From: Prevotellaceae bacterium
GTDB lineage: Bacteria; Bacteroidota; Bacteroidia; Bacteroidales; UBA932
NCBI GenBank assembly: GCA_031289385.1
Contig: JAITPP010000028.1
Coordinates: 1-12,423, forward strand
Length of the DNA stretch: 12,423 nt
Direction of reading: 5' to 3'
The notes beneath the pieces were generated by a model. It worked only from the letters and a program-made list of their open reading frames with translations, was not told where the DNA came from and searched no databases. A program made the translations under genes and the position numbers. Position 1 is the stretch's first letter. Each line of letters opens with the position of its first letter. Shown here in pieces: positions 1 to 6,610 of this stretch.

Positions 1-51
1 ATTTCCAATGCTACTTTTTTTGCTTACATTTTTCTATTTCTACCAAGCGAT

Positions 52-67
52 AATCCCTAATGGGATT
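52..67 (+). other. Small perfect hairpin at the left edge
   Basis: A 6-bp perfect inverted repeat (AATCCC, loop TAAT, GGGATT) is followed by T-rich sequence. It could be a weak terminator for a gene lying left of the window, but the T run is interrupted. Apart from this hairpin and the two repeat tracts, I see no convincing gene in bases 1-383. Confidence 0.3.
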
Positions 68-108
68 TCTTTTGGCATCTTTTATAAGTTGTTTATTTTT
101 CATTACTT

Positions 109-160
109 AATAATCAATAATAAATAGTCAATAGTCAATAATAAATAATAAATAATCAAT
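109..160. repeat. A/T-rich short tandem repeat tract
   Basis: A low-complexity tract is built from TCAATAATAAATA-like and TAGTCAA-like units. The 13-mer TCAATAATAAATA occurs at 114-126 and again at 135-147, and TAGTCAA occurs at 125-131 and 132-138. No coding function is visible. Similar degenerate repeats are common between genes in AT-rich Bacteroidota. Confidence 0.7.
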
Positions 161-201
161 GGTTTAACTTCCTCTAACTTCTTTGTTCTTCCTTCAAAAA
201 A

Positions 202-306
202 ATCTTTATGAACTTTAAAAACTTTATAACTTTAAAAACTTTATAACTTGACAAACTTTATGAACTTTATAAACTTTAAAAACTTTATAACTTTAAAAAC
301 TTTTTT
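202..306. repeat. AACTTTA-based direct repeat array
   Basis: About 100 bases consist of repeated AACTTTA/AACTTTAAA/AACTTTATAA heptamer-like units. Within it a 32-base block at 211-242 is repeated exactly at 272-303, an offset of 61. The 13-mer CTTTATGAACTTT occurs at 204-216 and 256-268. The array ends just before the putative -7 element of the downstream peptidase gene, so it occupies the position of the -33 region. It is probably replication-slippage-prone intergenic DNA. A regulatory role is possible but not shown. Confidence 0.8.
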
Positions 307-308
307 GC

Positions 309-316
309 TACCTTTG
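309..316 (+). promoter_or_regulatory. Putative -7 element of the prolyl oligopeptidase gene
   Basis: TACCTTTG matches the Bacteroidota -7 consensus TAnnTTTG and would give a leader of about 60 nt. No clear TTG/TTTG lies 19-21 nt upstream, where the AACTTTA array sits, so this rests on one element only. Confidence 0.4.
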
Positions 317-383
317 CGTTTGAAACATTATTGTGAATAATGTATTGTTAATGAAAAAACATAAACTTTAAAATAATTATAAA

Positions 384-2516
384 ATGAAACTAACACTAAC
401 ACAATTAATTTTATTAGGAGGAATTTTTATGCTGGGTGTTTCGTGCACCAAAAAAGCGGGGACAGATATTTCATATCCCGCAGCAGAAAAACAAAATGTC
501 GCCGATGATTATTTCGGTGTAGAAATTGCCGACTCTTATCGTTGGCTCGAAGATGATACAACGCAAGCCGTTGCCGCGTGGGTAAAATCCGAAAACGAAA
601 TTACACAAAATTATCTTAACCAAATTCCATTTCGCGACAAACTCAAACAACGTCTTACGGATATTGTGAACTATGAAAAAATAGGTACTCCGTTTAAAAA
701 ACACGGTAAATATTATTTCTATAAAAACGACGGTTTGCAAAATCAAAGCGTTTTGTATGTTAAAGAAACTATCGACGGCGAGGCAAGCGTTTTGCTCGAT
801 CCCAACACATTGTCGGACGACGGCACGGTGGCGCTTTCGGGAATTTCGTTTTCAAACAACGGAAAATATCTTGCATATAAAATTTCGCGCAGCGGCTCTG
901 ACTGGAACGAAATTTTTGTTCTCGATTTAGAAACCCGACAACTCACCAACGACCATATACAATGGGCTAAATTTACAGGTGCAAGCTGGCAAGGCGATGG
1001 TTTTTATTACAGCGCGTACGATTCGCCCGACAAAGGCAAAGAATTTTCGAATGTAAACGAAAATCATAAAATATACTATCACAAACTTGGCGACAACCAA
1101 AGCAACGATAAACTTGCTTACAAAAATGCCGAATATCCTAAACGCTTTTACTCGGCATCGGTGAGCGACGACGAAAGATTTTTGTTTATTTCAGAAGCGG
1201 GCACAGGCAGAGGAAACCGTTTGTTTATGCAGGATTTGCGGAAACCAAATTCGCCCGTTGTTGAACTTGCAAGCGATTATGAATACGATTATGCGCCGCT
1301 GGAAGTTATTGATAACACAATTTATTTTATGACAAACTACAACGCGCCAAAATACAAACTTGCAAAAGCAGATATTAGTGCGCCCAAACTCGAAGCGTGG
1401 AAAGATGTTGTTCCCGAATCGGAAAATGTGCTGAGCGGCGTTGAATTTGTTGCAGGACAATTAATTCTCGTTTACGAACAAGATGTAGCGCGCCATGCTT
1501 ATGTTTACTCGCTCGATGGCAATTTGAAACACGAAGTTGAATTGCCCACGCTTGGCTCTGTCGGTTTTAGCGGCGACAAAGATGATGACGAAATTTTTTA
1601 CGCATTTTCATCGTTCACATTTCCAAACACAATATATAAATACGATATAGAAAACAATAAGTCGGAACTTTATATTGCTCCCAAAGTTCAATTTAATTCC
1701 GCCGATTTTATCACCGAACAGGTTTTTTATCCAAGCAAAGACGGCACAAAAATACCGATGTTTCTTACCTATAAAAAAGATTTGAAACTTGATGGCACAA
1801 ATCCCGTGTATTTGTACGGATACGGCGGATTTAACGTAAGTCTTAATCCCGGATTTTCGACAATGCGAATTCCATTTTTAGAAAACGGCGGAATTTATGC
1901 GCAGGCTAATTTGCGCGGCGGCGGCGAATATGGCGAAGAATGGCATATTGCAGGAACAAAAATGCAAAAACAAAATGTGTTCGACGATTTTATTGCAGCA
2001 GCCGAATATCTTATCGAAAAAAAATATACCAACAGCAGCAAAATTGCAATAGCAGGCGGCTCAAACGGCGGATTGCTTGTCGGCGCATGTGTAAATCAGC
2101 GTCCCGAATTGTTTCGTGTAGCCTTGCCTCAGGTTGGAGTTATGGATATGTTGCGTTATCATAAATTTACAATAGGATGGAATTGGGCAAGCGACTACGG
2201 CACAAGCGATGACGACAAAGAAATGTTTGAATATCTTTACGCCTATTCGCCTTTGCACAATATCAAAAACGACGGAACGCCTTACCCCGCAATACTTATA
2301 ACCACCGCCGATCACGACGATCGGGTTGTACCTGCACATTCGTTTAAATATGCCGCAACATTACAGGCTGCCAACACAAGCGATGCTCCAAAACTTATTC
2401 GCATAGAAACCGAAGCAGGACACGGCGCAGGAAAACCCATAAGCAAAACATTGCAAGAGCAAGCCGATTTGTACTCATTTGTGATGTATAATTTAGATAT
2501 GAAACCGAAATTTTAA
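384..2516 (+). CDS. Prolyl oligopeptidase family serine peptidase (S9A), probable lipoprotein
   Basis: This 710-residue protein has the full length of the prolyl oligopeptidase family, which cuts short peptides after proline. Residues about 35-440 form the N-terminal beta-propeller region, and about 490-705 the alpha/beta-hydrolase domain. The catalytic triad is visible: Ser560 in GGSNGG, Asp645 in DHDDRV and His680 in GHGAGK; Arg647 matches the substrate-binding arginine of the pig enzyme. Residues 1-20 are a hydrophobic signal sequence ending at Cys21 (LGVSC), followed by Thr-Lys-Lys. This suggests a lipoprotein, although Gly at -3 is not ideal. The start at 384 is preferred over the in-frame ATG at 429 because only the longer form has a signal sequence. 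It stands alone, with a terminator 24 bases past the stop, and probably acts in periplasmic peptide turnover. The family call is secure; location is inferred. Confidence 0.95.
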   Translation: MKLTLTQLILLGGIFMLGVSCTKKAGTDISYPAAEKQNVADDYFGVEIADSYRWLEDDTTQAVAAWVKSENEITQNYLNQIPFRDKLKQRLTDIVNYEKIGTPFKKHGKYYFYKNDGLQNQSVLYVKETIDGEASVLLDPNTLSDDGTVALSGISFSNNGKYLAYKISRSGSDWNEIFVLDLETRQLTNDHIQWAKFTGASWQGDGFYYSAYDSPDKGKEFSNVNENHKIYYHKLGDNQSNDKLAYKNAEYPKRFYSASVSDDERFLFISEAGTGRGNRLFMQDLRKPNSPVVELASDYEYDYAPLEVIDNTIYFMTNYNAPKYKLAKADISAPKLEAWKDVVPESENVLSGVEFVAGQLILVYEQDVARHAYVYSLDGNLKHEVELPTLGSVGFSGDKDDDEIFYAFSSFTFPNTIYKYDIENNKSELYIAPKVQFNSADFITEQVFYPSKDGTKIPMFLTYKKDLKLDGTNPVYLYGYGGFNVSLNPGFSTMRIPFLENGGIYAQANLRGGGEYGEEWHIAGTKMQKQNVFDDFIAAAEYLIEKKYTNSSKIAIAGGSNGGLLVGACVNQRPELFRVALPQVGVMDMLRYHKFTIGWNWASDYGTSDDDKEMFEYLYAYSPLHNIKNDGTPYPAILITTADHDDRVVPAHSFKYAATLQAANTSDAPKLIRIETEAGHGAGKPISKTLQEQADLYSFVMYNLDMKPKF

Positions 2517-2539
2517 TAAAATATTTACTGATATTTATC

Positions 2540-2575
2540 GCCCGATTGCTGAACAATGGCAATCGGGCTTTTTTT
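2540..2575 (+). terminator. Strong intrinsic terminator after the peptidase gene
   Basis: A perfect 10-bp GC-rich stem (GCCCGATTGC at 2540-2549, GCAATCGGGC at 2559-2568) closes a 9-nt loop and is followed directly by seven T. It lies 24 nt past the stop codon. Confidence 0.93.
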
Positions 2576-2676
2576 GTTGGAAAAATAGGGAATTCTGTAA
2601 AAATGTGTGTGGCTCTTGTTTTTGCAGAAATGATACAAGCATTATTTAAATTGACGGCGGTTTTGTGTCAATCAAA
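2576..2676. other. Short intergenic stretch between convergent genes
   Basis: About 100 bases between the peptidase terminator and the flotillin terminators hold no gene I can support. The only structure is a weak inverted repeat, TTGAC at 2651-2655 and GTCAA at 2667-2671. Confidence 0.5.
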
Positions 2677-2707
2677 CAAAAAAAGAGGCGCTAACAAAAA
2701 CGCCTCT
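2677..2707 (-). terminator. Intrinsic terminator, distal, of the nfeD-flotillin operon
   Basis: Read on the minus strand, a 7-bp stem AGAGGCG/CGCCTCT with a 10-nt loop is followed by a run of T (the A tract at 2678-2684 on the plus strand). It faces the peptidase terminator, so the convergent genes are insulated from both sides. Confidence 0.85.
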
Positions 2708-2736
2708 TCCATTCATTACTACTAACCTTAAAATAT

Positions 2737-2760
2737 AAAAAATCGTATTGAAAAACGATT
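2737..2760 (-). terminator. Probable first terminator just after the flotillin gene
   Basis: A 6-bp stem, AATCGT/ACGATT at 2741-2746 and 2755-2760, has an 8-nt loop. On the minus strand it starts 15 nt after the flotillin stop and runs into a T-rich stretch. It is weaker than the second stem-loop about 50 bases further on, and together they look like tandem terminators. Confidence 0.55.
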
Positions 2761-2775
2761 GTTTTTTATGCTTTT

Positions 2776-4212
2776 CTATTTTTCTTTGGCAACTGTTGTT
2801 TTTACTTCTTTTACTTCTGTTTCGGTTGTTTCTTTTCCCAGATAACTTGGGAGTTCCATGCCTGCCATTTTAAATAAATCGTTTAGCGGAGGCACGGCGT
2901 TCATCAGTCCTGAAATGAAGTTTGCGGTTGCTGTTTTTTCGCCTTTTGCATTGTTGTCCCACACGGTTATTTTATCTATTTTGATATTTTTAATTGCCTC
3001 AACCTGTGTTTTTATAAGTTCGGGAAGTTTTTCGGCAATCAGGTAGGTAACGGCATTTTTAGAGTCGCCGCCGGCAGAAATAACCAATTGTTTATATCCT
3101 TCGGCTTGTTTCGACAGTATTTCGTAAATACCTTTTCCTTCGGCTTCCATTTTAACAAAAATAGCATCTGCTTCGCCTTTTGCTTTTCGGCGAAATGTTT
3201 CGGCTTCGGCTTCGGCATCGATAATTGCTTTTTCTTTGTCGATTTCGGCACTTACTATTATATTTGCCTGTTGCGTGGCTTTTTCTCTTTCGGCGCGCGA
3301 AATTTCGGCTAAGCGTTCGGCTGTGTATGCTTGTTCCAACGCTTTTGCCTGTTGCACTTTTTCTGCCGATACGGCTTTTTTCGTAGCCTCAGCCTCGCGT
3401 TCGCGACGTTCGGCATCTGAGTTGGCTATTATTATTTTCGATTGATTTTCTCCCGATACGGCTGTGGCGTTTGCTTCGGCTGTGCGAATACGTGTATCTC
3501 TAATTGTTTCGGCTATGCGAATGTCTTTATCGCGGTTTGCTTCGGCTTTACCTATTTCGCCAAATCGTTCTTGTTCGGCAACGCTCTTTTTTGCTTCGTT
3601 TATTGCTTTTGCTGCGGCTTCTTTTCCCAATGCTTCTATATATCCCGATTCATCGCGAATATCGGTAACGTTTACGTTGATAAGTTTCAAGCCTATTTTT
3701 CGCATTTCCTGTTCAACGTTTTGGCTTACGTATATCAAAAATTTATCTCTGTCGGAGTTAATTTCTTCAATGTCCATTGTGGCGATAACCAAACGTAATT
3801 GTCCGAAAAGAATGTCTTTTGCTATTTCCTGAATTTTCTCCATAGGCAATCCCAGCAAGCGTTCTGCCGCATTAGTCATGTTTTCGGGCTCGGTAGAAAT
3901 TCCTACGGTAAATCGGCAAGGCACGTCTATGCGGATGTTTTGTTTACTCAACGCATTTGTAAGATTACATTCTATCGAAACGGGCGTTAAATCTAAAAAG
4001 GCATAGCTTTGAAATACAGGCCAAATAAAAGCCGCACCTCCGTGAATACATCTTGCCGAGCTGTGTCCTCCGCTTTTATTGCGTCCTGTTCTTCCGTAAA
4101 CAACCAATATTTTGTCGGACGGACAACGTTTGTATCGGCTGAGTATTGATGCGAATGTGATAAAAAAAATCGCAACAATAATGATTATTAATAATCCTGC
4201 TTCCATTTCCAT
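2776..4212 (-). CDS. Flotillin-like membrane scaffold protein (SPFH/PHB family)
   Basis: This 478-residue protein resembles flotillins such as Bacillus FloT (YuaG) and YqiK. These are membrane-anchored oligomers that organise membrane domains. Residues 5-25 are a hydrophobic anchor. The SPFH/PHB domain spans about 30-200 and includes the flotillin-like stretch around LPMEKIQEIAKDILFGQLR (123-141). A long Ala/Glu/Lys-rich coiled coil follows from about 195 to 355, then a flotillin C-terminal region to about 455 and a short charged Lys/Glu/Thr tail. The gene starts 24 nt after the NfeD-like gene on the same strand. This NfeD-flotillin pairing is the same one seen in the Bacillus yuaF-yuaG operon, and such partners are thought to work together. 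The start MEMEAG at 4212 is followed closely by an alternative Met at codon 3. Family is secure; physiological role here is inferred. Confidence 0.93.
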   Translation of the reverse strand: MEMEAGLLIIIIVAIFFITFASILSRYKRCPSDKILVVYGRTGRNKSGGHSSARCIHGGAAFIWPVFQSYAFLDLTPVSIECNLTNALSKQNIRIDVPCRFTVGISTEPENMTNAAERLLGLPMEKIQEIAKDILFGQLRLVIATMDIEEINSDRDKFLIYVSQNVEQEMRKIGLKLINVNVTDIRDESGYIEALGKEAAAKAINEAKKSVAEQERFGEIGKAEANRDKDIRIAETIRDTRIRTAEANATAVSGENQSKIIIANSDAERREREAEATKKAVSAEKVQQAKALEQAYTAERLAEISRAEREKATQQANIIVSAEIDKEKAIIDAEAEAETFRRKAKGEADAIFVKMEAEGKGIYEILSKQAEGYKQLVISAGGDSKNAVTYLIAEKLPELIKTQVEAIKNIKIDKITVWDNNAKGEKTATANFISGLMNAVPPLNDLFKMAGMELPSYLGKETTETEVKEVKTTVAKEK

Positions 4213-4215
4213 GAT

Positions 4216-4229
4216 ATTATAATTTTAAT
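4216..4229 (-). promoter_or_regulatory. A/T-rich leader just upstream of the flotillin start
   Basis: The 14-mer ATTAAAATTATAAT on the minus strand ends 3 nt before the flotillin ATG. Exactly the same 14-mer precedes the upstream NfeD-like gene. No Shine-Dalgarno sequence is present. The A-rich leader may itself promote ribosome binding, as is known for Bacteroidota mRNAs. Confidence 0.4.
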
Positions 4230-4236
4230 GTTAATA

Positions 4237-4812
4237 TTATATTTTTTCTACTAAAAGAATATTTTCGTCGATAACTTTTATGATTTTCACAATATTTCCT
4301 GTTTTCAGCGCATCTCCTGTGGTTACGGCATCGTACTCTCTTATGCTTTTTTGCACGCTCACCTGTATTTTTCCCATGCCTTCTTCGTGAGCGGGAATGG
4401 GTAAATAAACCGTTGCCGTAAGTCCTATTGTTTGTTTGGCATAGATGTTTCCATCCTGTGTCATTCTGCTTAATGCGTAAAAAATAAGCATAACTCCGCC
4501 AACAATAAATACGCCGATTATAGTTGATAATACAACCAATCCAAACTGACTTGTAATAGACTTATAAAAAAGGATATACGCCCAACTGAATCCTAAAAAG
4601 AAATTAATAAAATTTCGGAATGTGAACAACTGAAACGGCATATCGTAATCTCCGCTCATTGAAGTGTCTGCAACATCTCCCGAAAAATCAGCGTGCGAAT
4701 CCATTCCAATAAACGTCATTATCATTTGGATAATAAAAATGAGGCTCGTTGTAATAGCAATAACCCATACAACTTGCAACATTCCCGACATTGAGAACCA
4801 CCATGTTTCCAT
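4237..4812 (-). CDS. NfeD-like membrane protein with C-terminal OB-fold
   Basis: This 191-residue protein has three likely membrane helices, at about 12-35, 65-83 and 90-113. The C-terminal soluble domain (about 125-191), ending NIVKIIKVIDENILLVEKI, has the beta-rich pattern of the NfeD OB-fold. It lacks the ClpP-like protease domain of long NfeD proteins, so it belongs to the short class encoded beside flotillins. The helices are separated by an Asp/Ser-rich segment (about 37-58). It is the first gene of a two-gene operon with the flotillin, 24 nt apart. By analogy with Bacillus YuaF it probably helps stabilise or assemble flotillin domains. Sequence identity in this family is low, so the call rests on architecture plus neighbour. 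The start at 4812 is preceded by an A/T-rich leader. Confidence 0.85.
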   Translation of the reverse strand: METWWFSMSGMLQVVWVIAITTSLIFIIQMIMTFIGMDSHADFSGDVADTSMSGDYDMPFQLFTFRNFINFFLGFSWAYILFYKSITSQFGLVVLSTIIGVFIVGGVMLIFYALSRMTQDGNIYAKQTIGLTATVYLPIPAHEEGMGKIQVSVQKSIREYDAVTTGDALKTGNIVKIIKVIDENILLVEKI

Positions 4813-4813
4813 A

Positions 4814-4827
4814 ATTATAATTTTAAT
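4814..4827 (-). promoter_or_regulatory. A/T-rich leader just upstream of the NfeD-like gene start
   Basis: The minus-strand 14-mer ATTAAAATTATAAT ends 1 nt before the ATG and is identical to the leader of the flotillin gene. It probably serves as an A-rich translation initiation region, since no Shine-Dalgarno sequence is present. Confidence 0.4.
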
Positions 4828-4851
4828 CTGATTACAAAAATATTAATTGTA

Positions 4852-4859
4852 CAAAGATA
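4852..4859 (-). promoter_or_regulatory. Putative -7 element of the nfeD-flotillin operon
   Basis: On the minus strand TATCTTTG fits the Bacteroidota -7 consensus TAnnTTTG and lies 40 nt before the NfeD-like start codon. No convincing -33 TTTG is seen at the right distance. Confidence 0.4.
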
Positions 4860-5050
4860 ATATTTTTTTGATGATTTACCTATTTTTTAATTGTTTTTTG
4901 ATTATTTGATGATTTGAAAAAAAATTATAAACTTCGCTAACTTCATTTTTTACCACAAAGTTCACAAAGAAGACAAATGTTTTTACAAATCAACAAAAAA
5001 CAAATCAACAACGAAACAAAAAACCTCGTAATTCGTAATTGTTTTTCCGC
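4860..5050. other. Intergenic DNA with short direct repeats
   Basis: No gene is supported here. The stretch is A/T-rich and contains CAAATCAACAA twice (4986-4996 and 5001-5011) and CGTAATT twice in tandem (5027-5033 and 5034-5040). No clear terminator for the helicase gene is visible. Confidence 0.5.
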
Positions 5051-6460
5051 CTACTCCTGATATTTTTTATCAAAGTCTATTAAAAAAAGTTTTTCGGTGG
5101 CGCGTGTAAATGCGGTATAAAGCCAGCGTAAATCGGCAATTGTAATTTGTTCTTTAAAAAACAATCTGTCTAAAAATACTGTTCGCCATTGTCCGCCTTG
5201 GGCTTTGTGGCAGGTTATGGCATACGCATATTTTACTTGAAGTGCGTTAAAATATAAATCTTCGCGAATGGCGGCATAAAGTTTGCGTTTGTTTGTGATA
5301 TGCGCATAATCTTCGGCGATTGCTGCATAAAGTTTACGGCTGTCGTCGTAACTAAGCGATGCCGATTCTATTTTTAGCGTATCAAGCATTATTTTACAAT
5401 CGAGTTCCATATCGTTATAATCGTGAAAACAAAGGCTTACATTGGCAAAATTAAAACCGTAGCGTTGTTCGTATTTGCCGATACGGGTAATTTCGGCAAT
5501 ATCGCCATTGGCAATAAAATCTATGTCTTTATCGGCATCTATAAATTGATAACAATTTTTTACAACCATAAGCAAATCGCCGATAACAAGTTGTTCTTCG
5601 CGTCCAAAAATACGTGCGCGGATACCTTCATTATATCGGTTTGCCCGACGATTGGAATATGTTATTACGGCTGTGTTTTCAAAACCGAATTTGCTATACG
5701 CATCGTCTATTTTTTCAACAACATCGCCGGATGATATTAATTCTACATCAGCAAAATTGGTAAATTTTAACTTTGGTATTTGCAAAATATTATTATCAAT
5801 ATTAACGCGCAAACGATTTGCATTTGAAAGAATTTCAGAATCGGCTGCCTGACGAACAACATCATTAAGATTTATTTTTTGTATATCGCCAAAATAATGA
5901 AGTTCCTGTTCGTTGAGGGCAGGACTTTGTTCAAGTCCTACGGGCGGAAGTTGAGCCCTATCGCCGACAAGAACAAGGCGGCACGATTTTCCTGAACGTA
6001 TAAATTCAATCATGTCGTCGAGCAAACGCCCGCTGCCAAACACCGATTGCTCGGAAAGCGTATTTGAAATCATAGATGCTTCGTCAACAATAAAAATTGT
6101 ATCGGCATGAATATTTTTGTCAATAACAAATTTTCCGAATCCATCGGAAGAAGATTTTTGACGATAAATTTTTTTATGAATTGTATATGCTGCTGTATTT
6201 GAATAACTTGTAATAACTTTTGCGGCTCTGCCTGTCGGTGCAAGCAAAACCGATTTTAGTTGCAAATTTTTTAACGTAGCCACCAAAGCGCTTATTGCCG
6301 AAGTCTTTCCTGTTCCCGCAAATCCGCTGACAATAAAGATGCGCGAATCGTTTTTGTCGATAATAAATTCGGCAAGTTTGACAAGCAATTCTGTTTGCGA
6401 CGACGTCGGCGTGTACTTTAAATTAGTACAAAGCAGATTAAAAACGTGATTTTTGAGCAT
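5051..6460 (-). CDS. RecD/Dda-like SF1 DNA helicase (AAA family ATPase)
   Basis: This 469-residue protein carries the motifs of superfamily 1B helicases related to RecD2 and phage T4 Dda, which unwind DNA 5' to 3' using ATP. Walker A is GFAGTGKT (46-53) and Walker B VDEAS (125-129). Motif III is GDRAQLPPVG (166-175). The late motifs are CHKAQGGQW (417-425) and YTAFTRA (448-454). It lacks the long N-terminal helix-hairpin-helix extension of RecD2 and is close to Dda in size. No nuclease domain and no RecB or RecC partner gene is nearby, so it is probably a stand-alone repair or recombination helicase rather than a RecBCD subunit. It is divergent from the unknown-DUF3822-rsmD cluster, with 150 nt between them. 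Family call is strong; the exact substrate is not known. Confidence 0.9.
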   Translation of the reverse strand: MLKNHVFNLLCTNLKYTPTSSQTELLVKLAEFIIDKNDSRIFIVSGFAGTGKTSAISALVATLKNLQLKSVLLAPTGRAAKVITSYSNTAAYTIHKKIYRQKSSSDGFGKFVIDKNIHADTIFIVDEASMISNTLSEQSVFGSGRLLDDMIEFIRSGKSCRLVLVGDRAQLPPVGLEQSPALNEQELHYFGDIQKINLNDVVRQAADSEILSNANRLRVNIDNNILQIPKLKFTNFADVELISSGDVVEKIDDAYSKFGFENTAVITYSNRRANRYNEGIRARIFGREEQLVIGDLLMVVKNCYQFIDADKDIDFIANGDIAEITRIGKYEQRYGFNFANVSLCFHDYNDMELDCKIMLDTLKIESASLSYDDSRKLYAAIAEDYAHITNKRKLYAAIREDLYFNALQVKYAYAITCHKAQGGQWRTVFLDRLFFKEQITIADLRWLYTAFTRATEKLFLIDFDKKYQE

Positions 6461-6481
6461 TGAACGTTAAAAAATTTGCCC

Positions 6482-6489
6482 CAAAATTA
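6482..6489 (-). promoter_or_regulatory. Putative -7 element of the helicase gene
   Basis: TAATTTTG on the minus strand fits TAnnTTTG and lies 21 nt before the helicase start, implying a very short leader. No clear -33 element is present at the expected distance. Confidence 0.35.
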
Positions 6490-6562
6490 ATCATTTTGCA
6501 CATAAATATGGCATAAATTGAAAAAAATATCATAAAAATATTTCTGAGTAAAAAAAAAGTTA

Positions 6563-6570
6563 TAAATTTG
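6563..6570 (+). promoter_or_regulatory. Putative -7 element of the unknown-DUF3822-rsmD cluster
   Basis: TAAATTTG fits TAnnTTTG and lies 40 nt before the first start codon of the cluster. The sequence 18 nt upstream is TTTC (6541-6544), one base from the -33 consensus TTTG. Confidence 0.45.
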
Positions 6571-6610
6571 CAAGTCAAACTTTGAGTAAAATTAAAAAAA
6601 CATAAGATAG

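Noticed and set aside
11..103. 30-codon minus-strand frame beginning MKNKQLIKDA
   Set aside because: Short, Lys-rich, with no promoter or ribosome site. It covers the hairpin at 52-67, and chance explains it.
2..129. Open frame on the plus strand at the left edge that reads as a hydrophobic protein tail of about 42 residues
   Set aside because: It is rich in Phe, Ile and Tyr as any AT-rich frame would be, lacks a recognisable motif and runs into a repeat tract. A true gene tail cannot be excluded without sequence to the left.
109..306. Repeat tracts as a CRISPR array
   Set aside because: Units are short, degenerate and contiguous, with no unique spacers of uniform length and no cas gene nearby.
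416..431. Shine-Dalgarno-like AGGAGGAA placed just before an in-frame ATG at 429 inside the peptidase gene
   Set aside because: Starting at 429 would remove the signal sequence and leave only five residues before Cys21. The motif simply encodes part of the hydrophobic signal, and other genes here do not use such sites.
3088..3832. Several plus-strand open frames opposite the flotillin coiled-coil region
   Set aside because: They are mirror images of the repetitive Ala/Glu codons of flotillin; their translations are Phe/Cys/Ser-rich without domains.
5051..6460. Helicase as part of a RecBCD complex or an anti-phage system
   Set aside because: No nuclease domain, no RecB/RecC-like neighbour and no defence-type partner gene. 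It is flanked by core genes, so a housekeeping Dda/RecD-like role is more likely.
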